From Acidovorax sp. A79 (GTDB lineage: Bacteria; Pseudomonadota; Gammaproteobacteria; Burkholderiales; Burkholderiaceae_C), in NCBI RefSeq assembly GCF_041154505.1, contig NZ_AP028673.1:1-64000 (forward strand): DNA of 64,000 bases, written 5' to 3'. This document shows positions 52,558 through 60,662 of this stretch, one piece after another (positions within the stretch are counted from its first letter, which is position 1; every line of letters begins with the position of its first letter). Both the position numbers and the translations under genes were made by a program. The notes under the pieces are model-generated. The model worked only from the letters and a program-made list of their open reading frames with translations. It was not told the origin of the DNA and searched no databases.

Positions 52558-52608
52558 ATAGCTGCCAGCGCTTTATGGACAAGCGCTAGCGGCCAATTTG
52601 ATCTGAAA
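52558..52608. repeat. dispersed hairpin repeat, copy D
   Basis: ATAGC, then AGCGCTT-TATGGAC-AAGCGCT (perfect 7-bp stem), then GGCCAATTTG and TGAAA. This is the cleanest copy of the family. It lies between the SDR stop and the thiolase ribosome site (AAAGGACCTCC). Confidence 0.75.
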
Positions 52609-52629
52609 CCCATCTGAAAGGACCTCCCC

Positions 52630-53814
52630 ATGACCCGTGAAGTCGTCGTCGTTTCCGCAGTGCGCACCGCCATCGGCACCTTTGGTGGCAGCCTCAAGGA
52701 CGTGCCCCCCACCGAACTGGGCGCACTCGTCGTGCGCGAATCGCTTGCCCGCGCCAACGTGGAAGGCAAGGACGTGGGCCACGTGGTGTTCGGCCACGTG
52801 GTCAACACCGAGCCCAAGGACATGTACCTCTCGCGCGTGGCCGCCATCCACGGCGGCTGCGGCGAAAGCACGCCCGCCTACAACGTGAACCGCCTGTGCG
52901 GCTCGGGCCTTCAGGCCATCGTCAACGCCAGCCAGTCCATCCTGCTGGGCGACACCGACGTGGCCATTGGCGCCGGGGCCGAGAACATGAGCCGCGTGCC
53001 CTTTGCCAGCCTGAACATGCGCTGGGGCGCCCGCATGGGCGACACCAAGATGGTGGACATGATGATCGGCGCGCTGCACGACCCCTTCCACAACATCCAC
53101 ATGGGCGTGACGGCGGAGAACATCGCCGCCAAGTGGGGCATCAGCCGCGAAGACCAGGACAAGCTGGCGGTAGAGAGCCACAACAGGGCCGAACGCGCCA
53201 CGCAGGCCGGCGTGTTCAAGGACCAGATCGTGCCCGTCACCCTGAAAAGCAAGAAGGGCGACGTGTTGTACGCCACCGACGAGCACTTCCGCCCCGGCGC
53301 CACGATGGAGGACCTGGCCAGGCTCAAGCCCGTGTTCCAGAAGGAGAACGGCACGGTGACGGCCGGCAACGCCTCGGGCATCAACGACGCCGCCGCCGCC
53401 GTGGTGCTGATGGAAGCCGGCGCCGCCAAGGCCCGTGGCGCCAAGCCGCTGGCACGCCTGGTGGCCTATGCCCACGCGGGCGTGGACCCCAAGTACATGG
53501 GCATCGGCCCCGTGCCGGCCACGCAACTGGCATTGAAGAAGGCCGGCCTCACGGTGAACGACCTCGACGTGATCGAAGCCAACGAGGCCTTTGCCGCCCA
53601 GGCCTGCGCCGTCACCAAGGACCTGGGCCTGGACCCGGCCAAGGTCAACCCGAACGGATCGGGCATCTCGCTGGGCCACCCCATCGGCGCCACCGGCGCG
53701 CTGATCACCGTGAAAGCGCTGCACGAACTGCAGCGCGTGCAGGGCCGCTACGCGCTGGTGACCATGTGCATCGGCGGCGGCCAGGGCATCGCCGCGATCT
53801 TCGAGCGCATCTGA
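52630..53814 (+). CDS. acetyl-CoA acetyltransferase (thiolase)
   Basis: 394 aa biosynthetic-type thiolase. The nucleophile is Cys90 in NRLCGSGLQAI, with His350 in GHPIGATGA and Cys380 in CIGGGQGIA. GAGAENMSRVPF near 115 and NEAFAAQACAV near 320 are family blocks. It condenses two acetyl-CoA to acetoacetyl-CoA or cleaves 3-ketoacyl-CoA. Context gives no phaB or bktB neighbour. It could supply acetoacetyl-CoA that the scoAB products at 8 kb also use. A nested hairpin follows the gene. Confidence 0.94.
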   Translation: MTREVVVVSAVRTAIGTFGGSLKDVPPTELGALVVRESLARANVEGKDVGHVVFGHVVNTEPKDMYLSRVAAIHGGCGESTPAYNVNRLCGSGLQAIVNASQSILLGDTDVAIGAGAENMSRVPFASLNMRWGARMGDTKMVDMMIGALHDPFHNIHMGVTAENIAAKWGISREDQDKLAVESHNRAERATQAGVFKDQIVPVTLKSKKGDVLYATDEHFRPGATMEDLARLKPVFQKENGTVTAGNASGINDAAAAVVLMEAGAAKARGAKPLARLVAYAHAGVDPKYMGIGPVPATQLALKKAGLTVNDLDVIEANEAFAAQACAVTKDLGLDPAKVNPNGSGISLGHPIGATGALITVKALHELQRVQGRYALVTMCIGGGQGIAAIFERI

Positions 53815-53826
53815 CCCGTGCCGCCC

Positions 53827-53875
53827 GGCCTTGCCATCGCCAGTGGCGATGTTGCCACCCTGTATCGGCAAGGCC
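53827..53875 (+). terminator. nested hairpin after thiolase gene
   Basis: Outer arms GGCCTTGCC / GGCAAGGCC (9 bp perfect) enclose a second hairpin ATCGCCA-G-TGGCGAT (7 bp). It starts 13 bases past the thiolase stop. With no T run it may act as a transcript end stabiliser or a weak terminator. Confidence 0.5.
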
Positions 53876-53987
53876 AGCCCCGCGCAGGATCGGCGATCAT
53901 CCGTGGGTGCTGGCGCCAAGACCAGCAGAGCGGAGCGCGCCTGCGCGGCCGCCTGTCCATATTGAACCGACGGAGACATCTCTCACC

Positions 53988-54971
53988 ATGATTCGCACCC
54001 TGCTTTCCTTCACCGCCCTCGCCTTCGCCGTGGGCACCACCGCGCACGCCCAGGCCCCCGCACCGGCTGCGGCCTACCCCACCAAGCCCATCCGCCTGAT
54101 CGTGCCCTTCCCGCCCGGCGGCGGCACCGACATCCTCTCGCGCCTGGTGGCCACCAAGCTCACCGAAAGCGCCAAGTGGACCGTGGTGGCCGACAACAAG
54201 GCGGGCGCCGGCGGCACCATCGGCATCGGCGAGGCCGTCAAGGCGGCCCCCACGGGCTATGACCTCGTGATGGGCCAGAAGGACAACCTCGTGATCGGCC
54301 CCTGGCTCTACAAGAACCTGCCCTGGGACCCCACCAAGGACCTGACCGCCGTGGCCCACGTCGCCTACACGCCCGTGGTCATCGCCACCAGCGTCAACTC
54401 CAAGTACAAGACCCTGGCCGACGTGGTGGCCGCCGCCAAGGCCGCGCCCGGCACCATCACCTATGGCTCGCCCGGCAACGGCACGTCCATCCACCTGGCG
54501 GGCGACCTGTTCGAGAAGGCCGCGGGCGTGAAGCTGAGCCACATTCCCTACAAGGGATCCAATCCCGCGCTGATGGATGCGCTGGCGGGCAATGTGGACC
54601 TGCTGGTCTCGTCCCTGCCCTCGGCCATGGGCCAGATCAAGTCCGGCAAGCTGCGCCCCCTGGCCGTGACCTCGGCCAAGCGCAGCTCGTCCCTGCCCGA
54701 GGTGCCCACCGTGGCCGAGTCGGGCTTCAAGGACTTCGACGTGAGCACCTGGTACGGCGTGTTCGCCCCCGCCGGCACGCCGGCCGCCGTGGTGAGTGCC
54801 ATCCACGCCGAGATCAACAAGCTCCTGGCCACGGCCGACATGAAGGCCGCCATCCATGCCCAGGGCGCGGAGCCGGAAGCCATGTCCGCCGCGCAGTTCG
54901 GCACCCTGCTCAAGACCGACTACGCCAAGTGGAAGGGCATCGTCGAAGCCTCGGGCGCGAAGATTGAGTGA
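53988..54971 (+). CDS. Bug-family tripartite tricarboxylate receptor
   Basis: 327 aa periplasmic binding protein, signal peptide ending TTAHAQAPA near residue 22. YPTKPIRLIVPFPPGGGTDI is the family marker, then NKAGAGGTIGIGEAVKAAPT and HIPYKGSNPALMDALAGNVD. It closely resembles the other Bug receptor of the window in these blocks. CGGAGACATC precedes the ATG. No transporter or enzyme partner is adjacent, so the ligand is unknown. A structured repeat follows its stop. Confidence 0.92.
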   Translation: MIRTLLSFTALAFAVGTTAHAQAPAPAAAYPTKPIRLIVPFPPGGGTDILSRLVATKLTESAKWTVVADNKAGAGGTIGIGEAVKAAPTGYDLVMGQKDNLVIGPWLYKNLPWDPTKDLTAVAHVAYTPVVIATSVNSKYKTLADVVAAAKAAPGTITYGSPGNGTSIHLAGDLFEKAAGVKLSHIPYKGSNPALMDALAGNVDLLVSSLPSAMGQIKSGKLRPLAVTSAKRSSSLPEVPTVAESGFKDFDVSTWYGVFAPAGTPAAVVSAIHAEINKLLATADMKAAIHAQGAEPEAMSAAQFGTLLKTDYAKWKGIVEASGAKIE

Positions 54972-55046
54972 CCCCCTGAGGCGCTTCGCGCCTTCCCCCT
55001 GAAGGGGGACGCACCCGGTGGCTGGCAAAGCCAGATCCACGGGTGC
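54972..55046 (+). repeat. GC-rich structured repeat after Bug gene stop, copy 2
   Basis: CCCCCTGAGGCGCTTCGCGC begins directly after the TGA. Three hairpins follow each other: GGCGC-TTC-GCGCC, CCCCCT-GA-AGGGGG and a larger GCACCCG...CTGGC / GCCAG...CGGGTGC. The same modules appear at 18496-18580 after the SDR gene. Confidence 0.7.
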
Positions 55047-55122
55047 ACTGGCGAAGGGCGTGCCTGCTCCACGAGCTGTGGAATGTGGGATGCGCTGGTG
55101 CGCGGCGCCATCGAGAACTGAA

Positions 55123-55156
55123 ATGAGGAACGGCTCCTTTCGGAGCCGTTCCTCAT
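55123..55156. terminator. perfect 15-bp hairpin between Bug and universal stress genes
   Basis: ATGAGGAACGGCTCC and GGAGCCGTTCCTCAT pair perfectly around TTTC. It separates convergent genes and is followed by GGGGG, not T, so it probably acts as a bidirectional transcript-end hairpin. Confidence 0.65.
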
Positions 55157-55168
55157 GGGGGATGGCGC

Positions 55169-55606
55169 TCAGTCCCTCACGACCAGCACCGGGATGTGCA
55201 CCACGCCCAGCACGCGCTGCGTGACGCTGCCCAGCACCAGCTTTTCAAGCCCGCGGCGGCCGTGCGAGCCCATCACGATGAGATCGGCGCCCGTGCTTTC
55301 CAGCGCGCGCAGGATGCCTTCATGCACTGCGTGGCCTTCGCCCACCACGGTGGTCACCGGCACGCCAGCCTCGGCCATGGCCTTCTTGGTGGCATCCAGG
55401 GCGCTGTTGGCCTCGGCGGTGGCCGCGTTGATGTACTGGGCCTGGCCGTAGGCGAAATCAGCCCCCACGCCCGTGAAGGGATAGGGATCGACCACGTAGA
55501 CCGCCGTCACGGCGCTGCCAAAGGTCTTGGCCAGGGCCGCGGCCTTGGAGACCGCGAGCATCGAGGTGTTGGAACCGTCGACTGGAACCAGAATGTGCTT
55601 GAACAT
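55169..55606 (-). CDS. universal stress protein UspA family
   Basis: 145 aa single Usp domain. ILVPVDGSNTSMLAV at the N terminus and the ATP-binding GSHGRRGLEKLVLGSVTQRV near residue 115 (pattern G-x2-G-x9-G-S) indicate an ATP-binding member. VVDPYPFTGVG is an insertion after beta-2. AAGGAGAAGCACC precedes the ATG. It is probably induced by stress or starvation; it is monocistronic. Confidence 0.94.
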   Translation of the reverse strand: MFKHILVPVDGSNTSMLAVSKAAALAKTFGSAVTAVYVVDPYPFTGVGADFAYGQAQYINAATAEANSALDATKKAMAEAGVPVTTVVGEGHAVHEGILRALESTGADLIVMGSHGRRGLEKLVLGSVTQRVLGVVHIPVLVVRD

Positions 55607-55729
55607 GGTGCTTCTCCTTGAGTTGAGTGTGGGACCTGGCTTGTGGCCCGGCCATGGACATCAGTTTGAACGCCCACCATACCGCGCATCTTGATTCGCA
55701 TCAAATCGGACGCACTCCCTTGCCGGCGT

Positions 55730-56509
55730 TCAGCGGCCCGCAGGGGCCTGCCCGACCACATCCGCCCCCTGGAAACCACCCCGGCGGCAGGTGACCACGA
55801 GGGTGTCGCGATACCCCCCCTCGGCCAGGGGCTGGATGGGCGTGGATTCATGGATCATGCGCGCGTCGTCCAGCAGCAGCAGGGACCACGGCTCGGTCAG
55901 CGTGAAGCGCTGGCCGCTGGGGCCCGCCGCCTCGAACACCCGCGTCTCGCCGCCCTTGATGCCCTCGCGCCCCACGAGGAACACGGCCACCAGGTCGACG
56001 CCGTCGCGGTGGGCGCCCTCGGGGGTGGGCCGGCCAATGCCGTCGGTGGTGTCGATGCGGAACTGGTGGGCCTCGACGAACCAGGATGCAGGCGCCTCGG
56101 AGCGCGCAAACACGGCATCGGACACCCCGGCCAGCGCTGCCAGCAGCTGCTGCCACACCGGCCGGGCGACGGTGGCGGGCTCCATGGGGGCAAACCAGCG
56201 CTCCATGCCGCCATGCAGCGCGTTGTACTCCACAGGCTGCCAGTGCGCGCGGTGCGGCACCTGCCGCACCTGCCCGTCCTGCACCACAAAGCAGGCATGG
56301 CGGCGGCGGCGGTAGCGCCCGCCGTCTTTGAGGAAATCATCGGGGGGCAGCCCCGCCCAGTCGCCGTTCAGGCCCAGCAAGTCCGGCAGGGCGCAGCCCG
56401 TCCAGCGGGCCACGTCCGCCGGCGACAGGACGGCAAAGCCGTTCTGCCGCAGCTGGCTGGCGACATCCTGGGGGGCGGTGAAGGGGGGAGAAAAAGTGAC
56501 TTGGGCCAT
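55730..56509 (-). CDS. 2OG-Fe(II) dioxygenase family protein
   Basis: 259 aa, of the 2OG-Fe_dioxy family that includes free amino-acid hydroxylases such as L-isoleucine 4-hydroxylase. The iron ligands are the His and Asp in GAHRDGVDLVAVFLVG near residue 170 and a distal His in DDARMIHESTPI near 220. The Arg in GGYRDTLVVTCRR near 235 should bind 2-oxoglutarate. RYRRRRHACF near 65 matches the family. No neighbour names the substrate. It stands alone between the Usp gene and a secreted unknown. Confidence 0.85.
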   Translation of the reverse strand: MAQVTFSPPFTAPQDVASQLRQNGFAVLSPADVARWTGCALPDLLGLNGDWAGLPPDDFLKDGGRYRRRRHACFVVQDGQVRQVPHRAHWQPVEYNALHGGMERWFAPMEPATVARPVWQQLLAALAGVSDAVFARSEAPASWFVEAHQFRIDTTDGIGRPTPEGAHRDGVDLVAVFLVGREGIKGGETRVFEAAGPSGQRFTLTEPWSLLLLDDARMIHESTPIQPLAEGGYRDTLVVTCRRGGFQGADVVGQAPAGR

Positions 56510-56604
56510 AGAGGCCCGAGCTTAACCGCTGGTGCCGGCACCGCGTCTGCGATGGCGCAAACGCGGTGCAGCGCGGCGCGGCCTTGCAGGGAGGTGCGCC
56601 GCGC

Positions 56605-56624
56605 AGTCAGTCAGTCAGTCAGTC
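56605..56624. repeat. AGTC tetranucleotide microsatellite (5 units)
   Basis: Five tandem AGTC units (TGAC-phase on the minus strand) overlap the stop codon of the secreted hypothetical gene at 56619. Because the first in-frame TGA lies at its start, changes in repeat number would not alter the protein. Confidence 0.8.
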
Positions 56625-57113
56625 GCGGTGGCCATGTCCATGGCCCTTGCCATTGTTGCCGCGGCCCCGGTCATGGTCGCGGTCCTGCTTGCCGCCGTGG
56701 CGATGGTCGTCATCCCACCGGCGGTCATCGCGGCCCGGGCCCCGGTGCGGAGGGCCACGGCGTGGTGGCGGCTCCTGCACGAAGTACACCGGCTGGCTGC
56801 ACGCGTTGTAGCGCGCACAGTGCTTGCCCCAGTTCTTGGCATGGCCGGGCGGCACGTAGAGGTAGATCGGCGAGCGCGGCACCACGACCGCGGGGCGGTG
56901 GATGATGACCGGCTCGGCATACAGCAGCGGCGGCGGTGGCGCATTGCCAATGTTGATGCGGCCGTACACGCCGGGGGCCAGCTCGCCGCCCACCGTGGCA
57001 TTGATGTAGGTCTGCGCATGCGCTCCGCCCGCCGCGGCGAGCAGCAGCGCGGCCGCCGCGCCAGACAGGAGGAGACGGATCGTGGACATCGTGGTCATGG
57101 TTGTGGTTTTCAT
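56619..57113 (-). CDS. secreted hypothetical protein with Arg/Asp/His-rich tail
   Basis: 164 aa. Signal peptide to about residue 34 (LLLAAAGGAHAQ). The globular part has YINATVGGELAPGVYGRINI and PPPPLLYAEPVIIHRP, then WGKHCARYNACSQPVYFV with two cysteines. The last 50 residues are low-complexity: Pro-Arg, then Asp-Arg-His-Gly repeats ending GHGHGHRD, which could bind metal or polyanions. Similar small envelope proteins occur in Comamonadaceae, function unknown. A GAGTTCC-type weak ribosome site precedes the ATG at 57113, and the first three in-frame Met (57113, 57098, 57089) are all possible starts. Confidence 0.75.
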   Translation of the reverse strand: MKTTTMTTMSTIRLLLSGAAAALLLAAAGGAHAQTYINATVGGELAPGVYGRINIGNAPPPPLLYAEPVIIHRPAVVVPRSPIYLYVPPGHAKNWGKHCARYNACSQPVYFVQEPPPRRGPPHRGPGRDDRRWDDDHRHGGKQDRDHDRGRGNNGKGHGHGHRD

Positions 57114-57379
57114 CGGGAACTCCTTGCTTGTACCGCCCGGAACAGCACACGATGTGCGGCTGCGGTGCGCGGACCCTGATTTGTAACAAAGCCCGCCCTA
57201 CCCTAAACCCGAATCCGCGCAAAAGATGTAAGCAAATGGCGACAGAACCGGGCTGCCCGCCGCCGCCCCACGCCGCCTGAAGCAGGTTCATCCGGCGGCC
57301 CGGCGTGCCCGGCAAATGCGTGCAGCCGCCGGGCTTGGAGTAGCATGTGCCACCACCCGCTTCGGTCCAGGAGACAGCG

Positions 57380-57754
57380 ATGCCCCACGAACGCCGCCAC
57401 TTTGTCCGCGTCGGCTTTGACGCGCCGGCCTTGCTGACCACGTCCACCGACGCCTTCAGCGTCCACGTGCAGGACCTTTCGCTCAAGGGCGCGCTGCTGG
57501 TGGCACCGGCGCAGGCGAACCTGCAGACCGGCATGCTGTGCCAGCTGACCATTCCCTTGGCCGAAACCGGCAACCACATCGCCATGTCCACCGAGGTCGC
57601 GCACGTGGAGGGGCTGCACACCGGTCTGCTGTGCCGCGGGATCGACCTGGACAGCGTGACCCACCTGCGCCGCCTGATCGAGCTGCAGCTGGGCGACCCC
57701 GCACTGCTCGAACGCGACCTGGGCGAGCTGACCGCGGCCTCCTCCCTTTCCTGA
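57380..57754 (+). CDS. PilZ domain protein (c-di-GMP binding)
   Basis: 124 aa single-domain protein. The c-di-GMP motifs are both present: RRHFVRV (R-x3-R type) at residue 5 and DLSLKG (D-x-S-x2-G) near 33. The start used is the ATG at 57380 with CAGGAGACAG upstream; 11 further in-frame residues upstream are unlikely. It probably acts as a c-di-GMP receptor for motility, surface or exopolysaccharide control. No partner gene is adjacent. Confidence 0.9.
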   Translation: MPHERRHFVRVGFDAPALLTTSTDAFSVHVQDLSLKGALLVAPAQANLQTGMLCQLTIPLAETGNHIAMSTEVAHVEGLHTGLLCRGIDLDSVTHLRRLIELQLGDPALLERDLGELTAASSLS

Positions 57755-57900
57755 ACAAGCGACGGCCCCCGGCGCCGAAGCCGGCCGGGCTTGCGGCGGG
57801 CGCAGGCACAGGCAGGCCCCGCCCTTGACCGCGCCGTGCCTGCCCGGGCTCGGCATGGCCATGGCATCCATCACGGCATCCATTCATTGACACTCATCAA

Positions 57901-57949
57901 TTGACGTTCCGGCGGCACGCGCCATAATAGATTCATAAAACATGAATCT
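57901..57949 (+). promoter_or_regulatory. promoter with NsrR-like palindrome for DUF2249-nnrS
   Basis: TTGACG (57901-57906), a 16-base spacer and CATAAT (57923-57928) form a good promoter. Directly after it AGATTCAT-AAAAC-ATGAATCT (8-bp perfect arms, 57929-57949) matches the NsrR pattern of AGATnCAT half sites around a five-base A/T-rich centre, at the transcription start. This placement suits repression relieved by nitric oxide. Confidence 0.75.
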
Positions 57950-57958
57950 TTAAGCACC

Positions 57959-58252
57959 ATGCCAGACCAAGCAACCACCGCAGCCACCATCGACGTGCGC
58001 GCAATCGCCCCCCGCGAGCGCCATCCGTCCATTTTTCTCGCCTTTGGCAAGCTGGCTGCCGGGCAGGCCATGGACCTGGTCAACGACCACGATCCCCGGC
58101 CGCTGTACTACCAGTTCCAGGAAGAACTGCCGGGCCAGTTCACCTGGAGCTACCTGGAGAACGGGCCCGCGCAATGGCGCGTGCGCATCCAGAAACAACG
58201 CGCCCCAGGCCACGGCAGCGGGCAATGCTGCGGCGCCTGCGGCGGTGCGTAG
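57959..58252 (+). CDS. DUF2249 domain protein
   Basis: 97 aa. IDVRAIAPRERHPSIFLAFG, LVNDHDPRPLYYQFQEELPG and FTWSYLENGPAQWRVRI are the DUF2249 blocks; His22 and the DHDP motif are invariant in the family. An added tail, GQCCGACGGA, has a CCxxC that may bind metal. Members are often found with NO-stress genes. It is the first gene behind the NsrR-like site, so a role in nitrosative stress or metal-centre repair is likely. Confidence 0.85.
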   Translation: MPDQATTAATIDVRAIAPRERHPSIFLAFGKLAAGQAMDLVNDHDPRPLYYQFQEELPGQFTWSYLENGPAQWRVRIQKQRAPGHGSGQCCGACGGA

Positions 58253-58274
58253 CCCGGGCCGGGGCCCTACCGCC

Positions 58275-59465
58275 ATGGCACTCCCTATCGGCATGGAAGA
58301 ACCGCGCCCCGCCCCGTCCCGGGGGTTGGCCCTGTTCGCGCTCGGCTTCCGGCCGTTCTACCTGCTGGCAAGCGTGTTCGCAGCGCTGTCCGTTCCCTTG
58401 TGGGCGCTGCAGTTCTCCGGCGCGCTGGGCCGCCCCTATCTGGCGGGCCCGCTCTGGCATGCCCACGAGATGCTGTTCGGCTTCGCGCTGGCGGTCATCG
58501 TGGGCTTTCTCTTCACCGCCGGCCGCAACTGGACCAATCTTCCCACCCCGACGGGATGGCGCCTGGGTGCGCTGGCCGCCCTGTGGGTGGCGGGACGGAT
58601 TCTGGTGCTCACACCCTTCGCAGCCACGGCCGCCGTGGTGAACGTGGCGTTTCCGCTGGCCGCGGCGGCCAGCCTGGGCATTGCGTTCTGGAAGGCGCGG
58701 AACCAGCGCAACTATTTCTTTGTGGCGCTGCTCCTGCTGCTGGGCGCCGCCATGCTGCTTTTCCATCTGTCGCAGCTGGGCGTCTTTCCCGTCCCCGCAG
58801 GGCTCGGCATCCGGATCGCGCTGGACGTGGTTCTTTTCATCCTGGCCGTCATGGGCGGGCGCGTGATCCCGATGTTCACCAACAACGGCGTGGCGGGCGC
58901 GCAAGCAACCCGGCGGCCTGCCGTGGAAAAGGCCGCGCTGGGATCGGTGCTGGCCCTGCTCGCCGCGGACGCCACGGGCCTGGGCGGATGGCCACTGGCC
59001 ACCATCGCGGCATTCGCCTGTCTGGCTCATACCTGGCGCTGGGCTCTGTGGCAGCCCTGGACGGCGCTGCGCGTGCCGCTGGTCTGGGTGCTGCACATGG
59101 CCTATCTCTGGATTCCCGTGCACCTGCTGCTTCGCTGCCTGGGCGACCTGGGCCTGGCGGCCTCCTCCCTGGCCACCCACGCCCTGACGGTGGGCGCGGT
59201 GGGTGGGCTCATCATCGGAATGATGACGCGCACGGCGCGCGGCCACACGGGGCGGCCCCTGCGCGCGGACCGCTGCGACACCGCCTGCTACCTGCTGGTG
59301 CTGCTGGCCGCCGCCGTGCGTGTGGCGGTGCCGCTCGCCAGCCCCGCGCAGACGGTGCACGCCAGCCTGCTGTCCGCCGCCCTCTGGTCGGTAGGCTTTG
59401 CGCTGTACGCCGTGCGCTACTGGCCGGTGCTGTCCCGCCCACGGGCCGACGGCCATCCGGGGTAG
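58275..59465 (+). CDS. nnrS: NnrS family membrane protein
   Basis: 396 aa integral membrane haem/copper protein with about 12 spans. FALGFRPFYLLASVFAALSV is the N-terminal family motif, WHAHEMLFGFALAVIVGFLF follows near residue 60 with the conserved His pair, and GGRVIPMFTNNGVAGAQATR lies near 195. MMTRTARGHTGRPL near 320 is also typical. ATG at 58275 chosen; GTG at 58245, overlapping the DUF2249 stop, and ATG at 58293 are alternatives. NnrS relieves nitric-oxide stress by protecting iron-sulfur proteins. It is cotranscribed with DUF2249 under the NsrR-like site. Confidence 0.9.
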   Translation: MALPIGMEEPRPAPSRGLALFALGFRPFYLLASVFAALSVPLWALQFSGALGRPYLAGPLWHAHEMLFGFALAVIVGFLFTAGRNWTNLPTPTGWRLGALAALWVAGRILVLTPFAATAAVVNVAFPLAAAASLGIAFWKARNQRNYFFVALLLLLGAAMLLFHLSQLGVFPVPAGLGIRIALDVVLFILAVMGGRVIPMFTNNGVAGAQATRRPAVEKAALGSVLALLAADATGLGGWPLATIAAFACLAHTWRWALWQPWTALRVPLVWVLHMAYLWIPVHLLLRCLGDLGLAASSLATHALTVGAVGGLIIGMMTRTARGHTGRPLRADRCDTACYLLVLLAAAVRVAVPLASPAQTVHASLLSAALWSVGFALYAVRYWPVLSRPRADGHPG

Positions 59466-59570
59466 CGGCCGTGCGCCGCGCCGCCGTCAAGGCCATCTCC
59501 ACTCCGGCGCCAGCCCACCGGGTCCGTGGTGCGTGCGTGGGCGCGTGCGCGCGGCTGGCCGTGCCCTCCC

Positions 59571-60662
59571 TCATGCCGGTGCGAAGAGGTAGTCCTGCAG
59601 CTCCAGCCGGCTTTGCACGCCCAGCCGTGTGTAGATCTGGCGGCGGTGGTAGGTGGTGGTGTTCTCGCTGATGCCCATCCGCGTGGCGATCTGCGCCTCG
59701 GGCAGGCCGCGCGCGAGCCAGTACGCAAGCTCGTGCTGGCGCTGCGGCAGGCCCAGCGCGCGCAACGCGGGCAGCAGCTGCGCCACGCGCGAGACCCGCT
59801 GGGTGATGTGGATGCCCGCCGCCCGGCCTTCGCCGGCCGCGGCGGCCATCAGCGTCGCGCGCAGCGAAAACGCGCCGCTGGCGTTGCGCAGGTCCAGCTG
59901 CGGCGGCGCGCGGACGCTGCCCCCCTGGCGGGCATGTTCCAGGCGCTGCAGCAGCGCCTGGAGCGCGGGCGGCAGTTCGGCACGCCGGTACCAGCGCGGC
60001 CCGAATGCCAGCGCCATCAGCCGGTCGGCCTGGGGCGATGTCCACAGCAGCTGCCCTTGCGGCGAGGCCACCAGCATGGCGCTTTCATGCACCACGCTGT
60101 CGTGCGCATCCACTTCGCCGGGCTGCAGGATGCGCGCCAGCCACGGCTCCAGCCGGGCCAGCAGGGCTGCGTCTTCGGCCCCGAAGCGCGGCGCCTGCGG
60201 CCTGCGATACAGCTTGAGCGCGCCCACGCCCGCCCCCTGTGGCGTGCGCAGCACCAGGCTCAGGCAGTCCAGCAGTTCCGCAGGGCGCAGCGCCAGGTTG
60301 TAGAAGTCGCTGCGCAGCAGCTCGCCCATGGGCACGGTGATCAACTGCTCCATCACCTGCGGCCCATGGTCGTCGCGCACGGCGGCGGCGAAATCGTGGG
60401 CGCTGCGGCGGATCACCTTGTGCTCGCTCGCCCTCACCTGCGGCTCGAAGTACAGGTGCATCAAGTCACGCGCCAGCGATGGCTCGATGTACACATCCAG
60501 CGCGCCGTCGCTGCCAGGGTGGAAGTAGCCGCTCGTGTCGAAGGCGATCAGGTGGTGCAGCTCATGCAGCAGGGGTTCGATGAGCTGCGGACCGTTGACG
60601 TCCAGACAGGCCAGCTGTTGCAGGCGCGCCAGGGCGCGCCGCTGAATACGGGAAAAAGGCAT
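59571..60662 (-). CDS. LuxR-type regulator, paralogue 1
   Basis: 363 aa. The N-terminal 290 residues form a GAF-like sensor with GPQLIEPLLHELHHLIAFDT, SGYFHPGSDGALDVYIEPS and a PAS-like later block (SAMLVASPQGQLLWTSPQAD). The C-terminal helix-turn-helix is LGLPQRQHELAYWLARGLPE then AQIATRMGISENTTTYHRRQ. It shares the whole architecture with the genes at 61890 and 63025. No receiver or autoinducer domain is seen. Targets and ligand unknown. The 264 bases upstream are GC-rich and contain only short hairpins (CCCACCCC/GGGGTGGGG). Confidence 0.87.
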   Translation of the reverse strand: MPFSRIQRRALARLQQLACLDVNGPQLIEPLLHELHHLIAFDTSGYFHPGSDGALDVYIEPSLARDLMHLYFEPQVRASEHKVIRRSAHDFAAAVRDDHGPQVMEQLITVPMGELLRSDFYNLALRPAELLDCLSLVLRTPQGAGVGALKLYRRPQAPRFGAEDAALLARLEPWLARILQPGEVDAHDSVVHESAMLVASPQGQLLWTSPQADRLMALAFGPRWYRRAELPPALQALLQRLEHARQGGSVRAPPQLDLRNASGAFSLRATLMAAAAGEGRAAGIHITQRVSRVAQLLPALRALGLPQRQHELAYWLARGLPEAQIATRMGISENTTTYHRRQIYTRLGVQSRLELQDYLFAPA

